NCBI RefSeq assembly: GCF_008369295.1
Contig: NZ_VOBG01000009.1
Location: forward strand, 1 to 64,000
Reading direction: 5' to 3'
Origin: Pseudomonas sp. ANT_H4
GTDB taxonomy: Bacteria > Pseudomonadota > Gammaproteobacteria > Pseudomonadales > Pseudomonadaceae
DNA: 64,000 nt
Shown here in pieces: positions 17,456 through 25,269 of this stretch; position 1 is the stretch's first letter, and each line of letters begins with the position of its first letter. Made by a program: the position numbers and the translations under genes. The notes beneath the pieces are model-generated. The model worked only from the letters and a program-made list of their open reading frames with translations, was not told the origin of the DNA and did not search any database.

Positions 17456-17887
17456 ATGACGACTTCACAGGGGCTCGCACAAATGACGCCGGAACAATTG
17501 ATCGATCAAACTGATGACAAGTACATGGGACTTAAGCAGACCACGTTCTTCCGTGATCTGTTGCTGTCCCAACGTCGCGATGCTGTTGCGCGGATCGAAG
17601 CGTTGCGCGGTGACATGGCGGGCCTCGAAAAAGCGGCCGATGAGGTGGATGTCGCTCTCATCGAGCAGGAGCGGCAGGGCCTGCTGAGCAGCATCGACCG
17701 CGAGAATCAAAACCTACGCGAAATCAAGTTGGCGCTCGACGCTATCGACACAGAAGAGTACGGCTGGTGCGCGGAGACCGGTGAAGAAATTGGCCTCGCA
17801 CGCTTGCTCTCTAACCCACGGTCGCTTTTGACCGTGGAGGCGAAGCATTGCCAAGAGATCAAGGCCCGGCACCAACGGGTGGCCTGA
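17456..17887 (+). CDS. DksA/TraR-family protein with degenerate zinc finger
   Basis: A 143-residue protein with an N-terminal coiled coil (about residues 30-100) and a C-terminal YGWCAETGEEIGLARLLSNP ... EAKHC region matching DksA/TraR zinc-finger proteins, which bind the secondary channel of RNA polymerase. The four-cysteine zinc site is incomplete: only GWC and KHC remain, so it may be a zinc-free DksA variant. The start is uncertain (ATG 17456 or GTG 17450). It could let the plasmid modulate host transcription; this is inference. Confidence 0.8.
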   Translation: MTTSQGLAQMTPEQLIDQTDDKYMGLKQTTFFRDLLLSQRRDAVARIEALRGDMAGLEKAADEVDVALIEQERQGLLSSIDRENQNLREIKLALDAIDTEEYGWCAETGEEIGLARLLSNPRSLLTVEAKHCQEIKARHQRVA

Positions 17888-17942
17888 TCGCTCCGCATCG
17901 ACCTGGGCCACTCTATGGGGCCCATCTATCTGAGGTTTTATC

Positions 17943-18284
17943 ATGACCGTAACTTCCCGTACTGTCGATAAGTTCGTTGTGCGCTTGCCTGATGGTATGC
18001 GCGATCGTATCAACTTAGTTGCAAGAACCAACCACCGATCGATGAACAGTGAAATTCTTGAGCGCCTGGGTCGCACGTTAATCGAGGATGCAACAGGCAT
18101 CCTTAACGTTGAGTACATGGAGCAGTTGAGTAATCGCTGCAAAGAACTCGAGGCTCAATTGGAAGCTTTGAGAAAACAGCCTTCTCTCGATGTGCTCACG
18201 CGGGCGCTTCAACAAGTCACCTCGCGTTGCGAAGAACTCGAAGATCGTGCGTCCGGCGCTATGCTGAAAGTTGCCCACGGCTAA
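17943..18284 (+). CDS. Arc-like ribbon-helix-helix DNA-binding protein
   Basis: A 113-residue protein. Residues 8-45 ([20 protein letters not shown], then [17 protein letters not shown]) are a textbook Arc/MetJ ribbon-helix-helix domain. The rest is a coiled coil ([16 protein letters not shown]) probably for oligomerisation. TGAGG precedes ATG 17943. It is a plausible repressor for the ATACTG palindrome or for the recurrent box family. Its stop is 20 nt before the next gene. Confidence 0.88.
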   Translation: MTVTSRTVDKFVVRLPDGMRDRINLVARTNHRSMNSEILERLGRTLIEDATGILNVEYMEQLSNRCKELEAQLEALRKQPSLDVLTRALQQVTSRCEELEDRASGAMLKVAHG

Positions 18285-18303
18285 CAGTCATCAGGAGGCT
18301 GGT

Positions 18304-19386
18304 ATGGGCCTGCAAGCACAACCCGTAGACGCCATTTGCATCAGTTCTCAAGTGGACGCTGGATCTGCCTATGTTGCCGCTGCACTGCGTTACTTTTGGC
18401 TGCGTCAGCAGTCACTGCGTACCGGGCACGCCAACGTGCCAATGGTTCGTCTGGGCATGGGGGACCCGCTTGATGGATTCGACCTCGATTTAGAGGTCGA
18501 CGAAGCGATGGCCAAGTGGCCCCTGCCGGCGAACCACTTCCAAACTGCGGCACCGGTGCCCGCGCACGATTACGAATTAACCTCAATTGAGGCCGAGTTT
18601 CTGTCGAAAGTCGTGGAGGCCTCAACACATGAGCGCGAAACACTGCTGTCGCGTTACGCCAATTCCGCGGGTGTCGATGATGTCATCAGGCTGTTTTCTC
18701 AAATGATTGGGTGCGCCAATGCCGTAATCGAAAATTGCCGGCTTGGCGCTATCGACCTGCTAATCACCGAGGGTGGGCTACACCCTCATGTTGCAGAGGA
18801 TATCAACTTGCCTACCCTGGTCGGTGCGATGTCAGGTGTGATGCTCGCAGCTGGAGTTGACCCCCGTGAGGTTTGCTCGGGATGCGTTTACAGGCATGGT
18901 ACCCATGCCAATCAGTCGGCAGTGACCACCGAAGACGCTGCTTACAGCGCGTTCGGCAGCCTGAAGTTTATGTGCCACGAGAATCTAGACCAACGTGGCA
19001 GCCCAACCCGGGTCTGCGTAGGCCACGCAAAAGCTCTCAAGGCGGTCAATGAGGCGGAATGCGAGCTTTCCCGCTCCAGTACCTGCATTGAACCTCAAAG
19101 CATCCGCGAAGCCGTCACAGGGCGCGCTTGGTCTCAATCCATTCCATCGCGCCCAGGAAGCTACTGGAACTGGGGCGGACAGCCGGGGGTTGAGGCTGAA
19201 CTTGTCCAGGTGCGCCTAGATACTGCCGCCGGTTGTTTCAGTGTCAGCGAAGGACAATTGGGGCTAGTCAAAGCTCTGCCCTGTGCTCAGTGGGGTGGTT
19301 GGTGGGCCCCTGTGCAAAAACCTGACGCTTATTCCGAGATCGGCGGGGACAACGGCGCCCACTCGTCAACGAGCAAAGTGGGATAG
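18304..19386 (+). CDS. hypothetical protein with cysteine cluster, 360 aa
   Basis: Unrecognised. The N-terminal half looks helical (VAAALRYFWLRQQSLRTGHA). Residues about 195-255 carry CSGCVYRHGT, FMCHEN and RVCVGHA, spaced like a metal-binding cluster. The C-terminal part has a tryptophan-rich WNWGGQPG / AQWGGWWAPV region. AGGAGG 5 nt before ATG 18304 decides the start. It lies between the Arc-like gene and rdgC in one orientation. Confidence 0.7.
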   Translation: MGLQAQPVDAICISSQVDAGSAYVAAALRYFWLRQQSLRTGHANVPMVRLGMGDPLDGFDLDLEVDEAMAKWPLPANHFQTAAPVPAHDYELTSIEAEFLSKVVEASTHERETLLSRYANSAGVDDVIRLFSQMIGCANAVIENCRLGAIDLLITEGGLHPHVAEDINLPTLVGAMSGVMLAAGVDPREVCSGCVYRHGTHANQSAVTTEDAAYSAFGSLKFMCHENLDQRGSPTRVCVGHAKALKAVNEAECELSRSSTCIEPQSIREAVTGRAWSQSIPSRPGSYWNWGGQPGVEAELVQVRLDTAAGCFSVSEGQLGLVKALPCAQWGGWWAPVQKPDAYSEIGGDNGAHSSTSKVG

Positions 19387-19503
19387 CGGGAAGGCGCACT
19401 GTGTTGCGCCTCCCAGGTGACACTCAGCGGTATTCCCCAAATTCAATTATCTACTGACCTCCCTGTGAGGTCGGTATGGCGTTCCTCACTGGAGAAAAAC
19501 CAA

Positions 19504-20418
19504 ATGTGGTTCAAAAATCTGTTGGTGTACCGACTGACCCAGGAAATTCCTTTTGAAGCGTCAGTGCTGGAAGCGGCGCTCAAGAGCAAGCCTGCCCGGG
19601 CCTGTGCCTCGCAAGAGGTAATGACATACGGTTTTGTTGCCCCGTTCGGTAAAGGTGACGATGCCCCCTTGGTCCATCAGAGCGGTGAGTTTTCCCTCAT
19701 CGCCACCCGTAAGGAGGAGCGCATTCTTCCCGGTTCGGTAGTGCGCGATGCAGTGAAGGAAAAAATTGAAGAGATCGAGGTTGAGCAGAGCCGCAAGGTT
19801 TATAAGAAAGAACGCGACCAGATCAAAGACGAAGTGATTCACGCGCTCCTCCCGCGAGCCTTCATTCGGCGAACCTCCACTTTCGCTGTGATCGCGCCGA
19901 AGCTCGGTCTGATACTGGTCAATAGCGCAAGTCCCAAGCGGGCCGAGGACGTGCTCTCGACCCTGCGTGAAGTCATGGGCACTCTGCCTGTACGCCCGCT
20001 CACCATGAAGATCTCACCGGTCGCGATCATGACCGAGTGGCTTAACACGAAGAAGGCCGCAGAGGGCTTTTTCGTCCTGGACGAATGCGAGCTTCGGGAT
20101 ACGCACGAGGACGGCGGTATTGTGCGCTGTAAGCGCCAGGATCTGACGTCCGAAGAGATTGCAACCCATTTGGGCATCGGCAAAGTAGCAACGCAGCTTG
20201 CGCTGGCCTGGCAAGACAAGCTGTCATTCATGCTCGATGACAAAATGATCATTAAGCGGCTGCGTTTCGAAAGCCTTCTGGAAGACCAGGCGGTAGCCGA
20301 CGGGGGGGATGACGCGCTCGGCCAACTTGATGCCAGCTTCGCGCTGATGATGCTCACGTTTAAAGAGTTTTTGCCATTGCTCATTGAAGGGTTTGGGGGT
20401 GAGGAAAGTCCACAATAA
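19504..20418 (+). CDS. rdgC: recombination-associated protein RdgC (copy 1)
   Basis: A 304-residue protein (E. coli RdgC is 303). It starts [20 protein letters not shown] and contains [20 protein letters not shown] and [20 protein letters not shown], which correspond to the conserved RdgC C-terminal half. RdgC forms a ring around DNA and inhibits RecA-promoted recombination. On a plasmid it may limit recombination with the host chromosome. GGAG before ATG 19504 fixes the start. A divergent second copy lies at 56.2 kb. Confidence 0.93.
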   Translation: MWFKNLLVYRLTQEIPFEASVLEAALKSKPARACASQEVMTYGFVAPFGKGDDAPLVHQSGEFSLIATRKEERILPGSVVRDAVKEKIEEIEVEQSRKVYKKERDQIKDEVIHALLPRAFIRRTSTFAVIAPKLGLILVNSASPKRAEDVLSTLREVMGTLPVRPLTMKISPVAIMTEWLNTKKAAEGFFVLDECELRDTHEDGGIVRCKRQDLTSEEIATHLGIGKVATQLALAWQDKLSFMLDDKMIIKRLRFESLLEDQAVADGGDDALGQLDASFALMMLTFKEFLPLLIEGFGGEESPQ

Positions 20419-20440
20419 GCTACCCCCCCCACCACCCTAA

Positions 20441-20457
20441 ACCACCCGTAGGGTGGT
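20441..20457 (+). other. perfect hairpin after rdgC
   Basis: ACCACCC-GTA-GGGTGGT, a 7-bp perfect stem with a 3-nt loop. There is no T run, so it may be a weak terminator, mRNA end stabiliser or operator in front of the next gene. Confidence 0.5.
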
Positions 20458-20477
20458 GTTCCGAGAGAGGTGCTCTG

Positions 20478-21044
20478 ATGTACGCATACTTTCCAAAATC
20501 GAAGACATACTGGGCTTATGACGAAAACCTTCAGGTGCAAGCGATTGCGATCGTGGATGTGGCTGATCTTCTGTCCTGTTCGTCCTCTGAACTCCATTTA
20601 CAACTCGCAGAATCTTGCTGTGGTCAACAGAACATACCCAGTCTGCGTATCGAGGTGATCAGTACCGATCATGGCCGATGCTTGTGCATCGTCACCGGTG
20701 ACATCTCTGAACTGTTGGAGGAGGGGGCTGCAATGACTTGCAGCTTCGAAATCAGCCGGAATGAGATTCTCATGTCTTTCGCCAGGTTGCTGGAATGGAG
20801 CGATGCTCAGACAGCTCATGCGGCAGACAACTTACTCGCCGAGGTTGGAGATGAAACTGTGGTGGCGTTGAGCAATGGCAAGTGTTTGCGCATGCCGGCG
20901 TCTCCGGGGGCGGTCGACTATATCCGACTAACCCAACTGCAATTTGAACTTGGCCGGTGGCACGTGGGTGATTTCAGAACGGCCGGGCCAGAACTTTTAT
21001 CGCAAGTTCTTATCGCCGCCGGTGCCCGCCACAGTCAGGCATAA
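20478..21044 (+). CDS. hypothetical protein, 188 aa
   Basis: Unrecognised soluble protein (MYAYFPKSKTYWAYDENLQV) with a predicted alpha/beta make-up and a cysteine pair (ESCCGQQ). No signal peptide. GAGAGG lies 8 nt before the ATG. It follows rdgC after 59 nt and starts the long run of unknown genes. Confidence 0.65.
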   Translation: MYAYFPKSKTYWAYDENLQVQAIAIVDVADLLSCSSSELHLQLAESCCGQQNIPSLRIEVISTDHGRCLCIVTGDISELLEEGAAMTCSFEISRNEILMSFARLLEWSDAQTAHAADNLLAEVGDETVVALSNGKCLRMPASPGAVDYIRLTQLQFELGRWHVGDFRTAGPELLSQVLIAAGARHSQA

Positions 21045-21132
21045 CGTTCACAGAGTTTCGCTTGCCGGTGCCGACTGAGTTTGCTATATATGAATTTGAT
21101 TTTCGGTTTCAGGTAACACAGGAGTTACTTCA

Positions 21133-21297
21133 ATGAAAACCACCTTTATTTCAGAATTTCTGAACGCCGCCAAAGATGCCCCGCGGCTCTATTTTGCACC
21201 CTTGGCGGGGGCGGCGAATGCGATCAAGGCTGAGTTTAGCCGTGTTAAAAAGGAATCCGCAGGCCAGGCGCCGTTGGCCTCCAGCGCGAAGCAATAA
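21133..21297 (+). CDS. 54-aa protein, SEF-AAK-APRL family copy 1
   Basis: MKTTFISEFLNAAKDAPRLY continues FAPLAGAANAIKAEFSRVKK and a short hydrophilic tail. It is a clear paralogue of the 53-aa protein at 22168: both have SEF-x2-AAK-x-APRL-x-FAPL-x-GA-x2-A-x-K-x-EF-x-R. AGGAG 7 nt before the ATG and a terminator directly after support a real gene. No known family comes to mind. The middle may form one amphipathic helix that could lie on a membrane. Confidence 0.75.
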   Translation: MKTTFISEFLNAAKDAPRLYFAPLAGAANAIKAEFSRVKKESAGQAPLASSAKQ

Positions 21298-21318
21298 ATT
21301 GTTTGCATACCTCTCTCT

Positions 21319-21342
21319 AAACCCGCCATCGGCGGGTTTTTT
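21319..21342 (+). terminator. intrinsic terminator
   Basis: AAACCCGCC-ATC-GGCGGGTTTTTT, a perfect stem with T run 22 nt after the stop. Confidence 0.92.
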
Positions 21343-21377
21343 GGTGTCTGGGCAATCAGTCCCCGATTACAGTCCCG

Positions 21378-21391
21378 CGTCGATCATCTCT
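21378..21391 (+). promoter_or_regulatory. CATCTCC leader box, 21.4 kb (weak)
   Basis: GCGTCGATCATCTCT, 32 nt before ATG 21424, followed by CTTCAGGAG. A weaker member of the TGTTCNGCATCTCC group. Confidence 0.4.
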
Positions 21392-21423
21392 CAAAGGCAA
21401 GTACAACCTTCAGGAGAATGAAC

Positions 21424-21747
21424 ATGGCGTTGGCCCTCAATGACCCGGCAGTGCAATCCGCTTTGATCCAGGCTGGAGCTGCTGTTTTCAGTACCGTGAC
21501 GGCCGCGATATGCGCAGCACTAATTGGTAAGCGATTCACGGATCGCAAGAAGCTTGAGAGTAAACTCGAAATGAGCCAAAAAGACATTGAGTTTCTGCTG
21601 AAAGTTGAGGCGGAGCATGTCGCGTTACACAAGGAGAACGGCTCGACACCGAACAAGATCAAGGTGCGTGAGCTGGTTCGCGAGAAGGGCTTCAGCTTCT
21701 CCGGGCAATTCACCCCTGGGCGAGTTCGTCACCCCCGTCCGAAGTGA
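21424..21747 (+). CDS. single-pass membrane protein, 107 aa
   Basis: MALALNDPAVQSALIQAGAA leads into a hydrophobic segment (AAVFSTVTAAICAALIG, residues about 18-35), then basic KRFTDRKKLESKLEMSQKD and a coiled coil. The C-terminus (ENGSTPNKIKVRELVREKGF) is soluble. Unrecognised. CTTCAGGAG decides the start, although ATG 21418 is also possible. Confidence 0.65.
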   Translation: MALALNDPAVQSALIQAGAAVFSTVTAAICAALIGKRFTDRKKLESKLEMSQKDIEFLLKVEAEHVALHKENGSTPNKIKVRELVREKGFSFSGQFTPGRVRHPRPK

Positions 21748-21766
21748 TTCGGTTCGAAATGTAAAT

Positions 21767-21792
21767 AAGCCAGGCTTCGGCCTGGCTTTTTA
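21767..21792 (+). terminator. intrinsic terminator
   Basis: AGCCAGGC and GCCTGGCT form the stem around TTCG, followed by TTTTT. Confidence 0.92.
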
Positions 21793-21901
21793 TTGCCTGA
21801 AATTACACGAGCGCGTTACGCATCACCTGTCGCTAGGACTACTCGCAAGTATGCCCTATGCAATCACTTAACGACCGCTCAGGTCCTTTCAGGAGTAACA
21901 G

Positions 21902-22171
21902 ATGTCAAAAACCGTAAAAAAACCATGGTGGAGTCCTATAGCTCACTTTGCTGCACACTGCACTGTCGGCTTCATCATTTTTCTGATTGTTGGGCTTCCT
22001 GCCGTTGCTCTTTCGTTCTTGGTCCATTATCTCGAAACGTTGGGGGTAAATCCTTTTACTATCGGTGTATTAACCACGCTCGAGGCGGCACTTACGATTG
22101 CTGACGCAATCTTATTCATAATATTTCTCACCTTGGGAATTTACCGCGCTCTGAAGGAGTTTGGCGAATGA
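21902..22171 (+). CDS. two-helix membrane protein, 89 aa
   Basis: MSKTVKKPWWSPIAHFAAHC, then transmembrane helices at about 22-45 (VGFIIFLIVGLPAVALSFLV) and 60-80 (ADAILFIIFLTLGIY). TTTCAGGAG precedes the ATG. Its stop overlaps the next start as ATGA, so it is translationally coupled to the second SEF-AAK-APRL protein, which suggests that the two work together at the membrane. Confidence 0.7.
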   Translation: MSKTVKKPWWSPIAHFAAHCTVGFIIFLIVGLPAVALSFLVHYLETLGVNPFTIGVLTTLEAALTIADAILFIIFLTLGIYRALKEFGE

Positions 22172-22329
22172 ATGATAGTACGTTTGGATCCGAGTTCGTG
22201 ACTGCGGCAAAACAAGCGCCACGTTTGTTTTTTGCGCCCCTTTTGGGAGCAATCAGCGCCGTAAAAAGTGAGTTCCAACGCATACAGCATGGTGCTCGCC
22301 GTAACATCGAGCAGATACAAACAAAATAA
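22168..22329 (+). CDS. 53-aa protein, SEF-AAK-APRL family copy 2
   Basis: MNDSTFGSEFVTAAKQAPRL continues FFAPLLGAISAVKSEFQRIQ and a basic tail. Paralogous to the 54-aa protein at 21133 (about half of positions identical across 36 residues). The ATGA overlap with the two-helix membrane protein and the downstream terminator support expression. No known family is recognised. Confidence 0.75.
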   Translation: MNDSTFGSEFVTAAKQAPRLFFAPLLGAISAVKSEFQRIQHGARRNIEQIQTK

Positions 22330-22373
22330 AAGCTCTACCGAAAAGAGCAGCTTTAAGCTAACGCTACATCTCA

Positions 22374-22408
22374 CCCACCTTCACTTTTTGTGATGGTGGG
22401 TTTTTTTG
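22374..22408 (+). terminator. intrinsic terminator
   Basis: CCCACC-T-TCAC / GTGA-T-GGTGGG stem with TTTTTTT after it. Confidence 0.92.
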
Positions 22409-22744
22409 TGGCTGATGGTGCGTATGCTGTATTGGCGTTGTAGGTTCACAAAATAGATGATTCGTGAAGACCAGCAAATGTTGGGGGGAAGTCACTTTTT
22501 CGGTGAGTGTGAGACGCGAAAATCACATAAAAGATGAGAAAAACCTACTGAATTCGCAAAATAGATGCGCTCTTAGGTTCGGCAGGATTGACGCGTTGAT
22601 GCTGCCCCCGGATTGACCCAATTACTGACGCAAGACACTCCCATCTCCAAAACTACAACAGGCGTAGAGGGGGCTACGTGCAGATGCGACACAGATATGA
22701 TCTGTCCCGTGATTGCGAGCTAAAAAAACTCTATTAAATATGCC
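22409..22744. other. intergenic region with a short direct repeat
   Basis: About 335 nt without a gene. TTC(A/G)CAAAATAGATG occurs twice (near 22445 and 22553), about 109 nt apart. TTGCGA, 17 nt and AAATAT (about 22712-22741) form a possible promoter for the gene at 22807. A CATCTCC at 22642 lacks the rest of the leader pattern. A small RNA cannot be excluded. Confidence 0.4.
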
Positions 22745-22760
22745 TACGTGTTATGTATCA
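22745..22760 (+). promoter_or_regulatory. TACGYGTTA box, 22.7 kb
   Basis: TACGTGTTATGTATCA, the best match to the consensus, just downstream of a possible -10 and 46 nt before ATG 22807. Confidence 0.6.
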
Positions 22761-22806
22761 TTGAAACGCGCCGGCGAATGGCCGGATTTTTCTTAAGGAG
22801 AAATTC

Positions 22807-23274
22807 ATGAACATGCGTGTGCTTGAAGTCGAGGCTGGGTACGAGGTGCTCAATCCTCCCCTCCTCGAAATGCAGCCTGGTGAACCGCATCACCAGCTCG
22901 GTCGTTTCTTCACTGTGGTTGCTCTGGAAAATGGTGGCGCTTGGGTTTACGACGGCGCATATGACAGCGGGGTTTCCACCGTACATCTTACGGAAGAAAT
23001 TCTTTCCCAGTTGAGCGTTCAGAAGATCGATAAAACCGCTGAAACCCGTTTCTCAGATCTCATGACCGCCCTGGCATCTTCGGCGGCAGCAGCAAATGAG
23101 CAACGAGCTCTCGTATCCGAACACAACGGAGCCGCCGCTGCTGTTGACGCGTCACACCGGTTTTTTGCTCAATTCCTCTCCGGGCAAATCAAAGGGCTGG
23201 CAGCAAAGGGGCTTATCAACCCCAATTTGGCGGTCGTCATGACCGTACTCGCAACGGGGGTGGAGCTTGCGTAG
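22807..23274 (+). CDS. hypothetical protein, 155 aa
   Basis: Unrecognised soluble protein (MNMRVLEVEAGYEVLNPPLL). The first 70 residues look beta-rich; the rest is helical and alanine-rich (ALASSAAAANEQRALVSEHN). AAGGAG 7 nt before the ATG. The last codons overlap the next gene. It heads the first of five transcription units marked by the recurrent box. Confidence 0.65.
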   Translation: MNMRVLEVEAGYEVLNPPLLEMQPGEPHHQLGRFFTVVALENGGAWVYDGAYDSGVSTVHLTEEILSQLSVQKIDKTAETRFSDLMTALASSAAAANEQRALVSEHNGAAAAVDASHRFFAQFLSGQIKGLAAKGLINPNLAVVMTVLATGVELA

Positions 23275-23560
23275 AGCCGGGTTCTCCCGTTTGTTGAATA
23301 CTCGACTGTTTGCCTGGCTGGCCACTTTGTCGGTGAGCGTATTGGCCGTTGGCGCAGGGTTCCTCTTTCCGTTACCGAAAGCGGCGCCTGAGTTCGGCAA
23401 AGAGGTGAAGGTGGTCGGCCGTTATTGCCAGATTATACCCGGCGAGCACAGTCCTCACTGTGACGGAAAGGATGTTGCCCCGACCGACCCACTGCTGTTG
23501 GCAATCAAGCAAATGAATGAGTCGGTGAGCAACGACAAATTTGATCGTACATCTCCATAA
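23267..23560 (+). CDS. membrane-anchored protein, 97 aa
   Basis: The TTG start at 23267 overlaps the previous stop by 8 nt (coupled translation assumed). Basic N-terminus, one transmembrane helix (residues about 12-32, LFAWLATLSVSVLAVGAGFL) and a periplasmic part with two cysteines (RYCQII, PHCDGK). Unrecognised. The start is the least certain point, because no ATG is available before the helix. Confidence 0.5.
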   Translation: MRRAGFSRLLNTRLFAWLATLSVSVLAVGAGFLFPLPKAAPEFGKEVKVVGRYCQIIPGEHSPHCDGKDVAPTDPLLLAIKQMNESVSNDKFDRTSP

Positions 23561-23580
23561 CTGCATGTGTGTGTTATGCA

Positions 23581-23596
23581 TACGCGATATGTATCA
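23581..23596 (+). promoter_or_regulatory. TACGYGTTA box, 23.6 kb
   Basis: TACGCGATATGTATCA, preceded directly by a second, partial copy (GTGTGTTATGCATACG); 33 nt before ATG 23630. Confidence 0.55.
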
Positions 23597-23629
23597 AAAT
23601 AAACCAATTACTACTCAAAGGATCACGCT

Positions 23630-23878
23630 ATGACTTTTACTCCTGATATTGTTGCCCGTATGGCCGTTGTTGTCCTCGCGATTATCTTTTCGATCGCATA
23701 CAAGCGTCGGCAGGGCCTTTTCACTGTGAAAAATGCGGCTCGTGATGTCCAAGCCGTGATGATCGAAGGCTTTGTATCACGCGAGATACGGGACACGAAC
23801 CTTCAGTTATGGCTTAGCGGCGGGCTCGGAGCGTTTGCATTGGCATATTGCATGTACTCGATCGTTGGCGCTGCTTGA
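23630..23878 (+). CDS. two-helix membrane protein, 82 aa
   Basis: MTFTPDIVARMAVVVLAIIF gives the first helix, followed by a basic loop (YKRRQG), a soluble middle (VKNAARDVQAVMIEGFVSRE) and a second helix at the C-terminus (GALGAFALAYCMYSIVG-like). AAAGGATCACGCT precedes the ATG. Unrecognised. Confidence 0.65.
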   Translation: MTFTPDIVARMAVVVLAIIFSIAYKRRQGLFTVKNAARDVQAVMIEGFVSREIRDTNLQLWLSGGLGAFALAYCMYSIVGAA

Positions 23879-23965
23879 CCCCGTCAGAGTAACGTCCAGG
23901 AAGGCCCCTAGGCGTGTGAGTCTGGGGCCTATTGAATTGACATATTGATACAGAGTGCTTCTGAG

Positions 23966-24265
23966 ATGCCTCATTGGCATGCTTTTGCGCATACGTGTAG
24001 AGCATCTAAACATTTGAGGGCTTTGGATGAAGCCGTTGTATTGGGTGGACTGTACGTTGGGCTGGCGCGTCGCCCGTCGGCTGCGTCAGCTGTAGCTGCG
24101 TTAGTCTTCGTGTGGTTCAAAACCGGTTACGTCGCCCTGTTAATCGCAGTGCCAAGCATTCTGTTGCTGCTGGTCGCGATCGTGTCTTGCAAGGTGCTGA
24201 AGCACCTCCGTAGCAAGGCTGCAAAGGTGGCGAGGCGAACCCGGGCTGGTTCAGTTTTGAGTTGA
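23966..24265 (+). CDS. hypothetical membrane protein, about 99 aa
   Basis: Two hydrophobic stretches (SAASAVAALVFVWFKTG and YVALLIAVPSILLLLVAIV) followed by a very basic tail (KHLRSKAAKVARRTRAG). ATG 23966 is the first in-frame ATG, but no ribosome binding site is visible and the real start may be internal. Unrecognised. Confidence 0.5.
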   Translation: MPHWHAFAHTCRASKHLRALDEAVVLGGLYVGLARRPSAASAVAALVFVWFKTGYVALLIAVPSILLLLVAIVSCKVLKHLRSKAAKVARRTRAGSVLS

Positions 24266-24274
24266 GGAACTCCT

Positions 24275-25006
24275 ATGGCGAAGGCCCCAGCTCTTCGTGG
24301 TTATTTGATTAGAGATCGAGACGAAACTGGGTACTATAACGGTATTCCCCAACTTCGTGGTGCTGTGCAATCGGTCCCTATTGGGGATGGTCTGAGCATT
24401 CGATACTGCCTGTCAGAAGACGTTTTTTTTGGTGGATCAGTTTGCGAAGCCCGCTTGCTTACAGCATTACTCTGTAAGCCAGGTGATGCCTTTCCCGTTG
24501 CTGTACTGGAAGCCACCATTCTATCCAAAGGGACAGGTCGAGGTATGGGGATTATTGACTCTTGCGACCTCATAAGCGAGTCACTCCATACAATTGTAAA
24601 CGACTTATCCACTACGAGCGTGGACGATTTTTCTAGCGTGCTATCTAACGGGGGAGTGTTTATCCTCGACCGGTTAGAAGTTCGTTTTGATAGTACGCGT
24701 CTAGGGATCAGCCAAAGGCTATTCACTGCCATCACAGAAAGTGTGAGTCGCAGCATTGAACTGTGCCTCTACGCTCTACAACCATTTCCATTGCAGTACG
24801 AATATTGTGATCCAGGATCTGAAAGTCCTGAGTATGAGACATTCTGGGCTGCGTTCTGTTTAGATAAAGAGAAGTTATCGAATTACTATTGCTACCAATT
24901 TGGCTGTAAAAGTGTATCGCCATATACAAGGTTTCTCATGAGTGCGTTCAATGGTTGGAAACTCAGTATTAATCGATTGGGTTGGTCAGTCTTTATTTCG
25001 GAGTGA
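24275..25006 (+). CDS. hypothetical protein, 243 aa (possibly GNAT-like)
   Basis: MAKAPALRGYLIRDRDETGY; a region at about 130-165 (FILDRLEVRFDSTRLGISQR, LFTAI) resembles the acetyl-CoA loop region of GNAT acetyltransferases (strand, R-x-x-G-hydrophobic, helix), but the motif is imperfect. The C-terminal part is rich in Tyr/Cys/Phe. GAGGA before the ATG. Low base-composition contrast with neighbours. Function unassigned. Confidence 0.6.
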   Translation: MAKAPALRGYLIRDRDETGYYNGIPQLRGAVQSVPIGDGLSIRYCLSEDVFFGGSVCEARLLTALLCKPGDAFPVAVLEATILSKGTGRGMGIIDSCDLISESLHTIVNDLSTTSVDDFSSVLSNGGVFILDRLEVRFDSTRLGISQRLFTAITESVSRSIELCLYALQPFPLQYEYCDPGSESPEYETFWAAFCLDKEKLSNYYCYQFGCKSVSPYTRFLMSAFNGWKLSINRLGWSVFISE

Positions 25007-25008
25007 TT

Positions 25009-25269
25009 ATGCTTGCAGACGAAACACCGATCAAAGGTGTCAGGTACAATGTGCAGTTGCTCTTGAATGGCTGGGTTCTATCGGCCTTGTTGTGGTGTTT
25101 CGGGTCTGGTATCCAATTTGTTGCCGGTAGTGTGTTGGATGGCTGGCTTGTTCGCATCGGATTATATATTGAGGTTGTTGGTTGGGCTTGCGGGTTAATA
25201 TCGGCAGTTGTATTTATGATGTTAATCGGTATTTATTTCACCGGCCGACGCAAGGGGAAAATCCTGTGA
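25009..25269 (+). CDS. two-helix membrane protein, 86 aa
   Basis: MLADETPIKGVRYNVQLLLN then hydrophobic segments at about 20-40 and 48-75 (VVGWACGLISAVVFMMLIGI) and a basic end (FTGRRKGKIL). GGAGTGATT precedes the ATG. Its stop overlaps the start of the signal peptidase gene (GTGA), so the two are coupled. It may assist or be a partner of that peptidase; no family is recognised. Confidence 0.65.
   Translation: MLADETPIKGVRYNVQLLLNGWVLSALLWCFGSGIQFVAGSVLDGWLVRIGLYIEVVGWACGLISAVVFMMLIGIYFTGRRKGKIL

Noticed and set aside
22642..22648. CATCTCC as another leader box
   Set aside because: No start codon or TTCAGGAG within 60 nt; the next gene is 158 nt away and has a different box.
23551..23557. 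CATCTCC as another leader box
   Set aside because: It lies inside the last codons of the gene ending at 23560, without the TGTT part.
24275..25006. Confident GNAT acetyltransferase
   Set aside because: Only one short segment resembles the acetyl-CoA loop and the glycine pattern is incomplete, so it is left as hypothetical.
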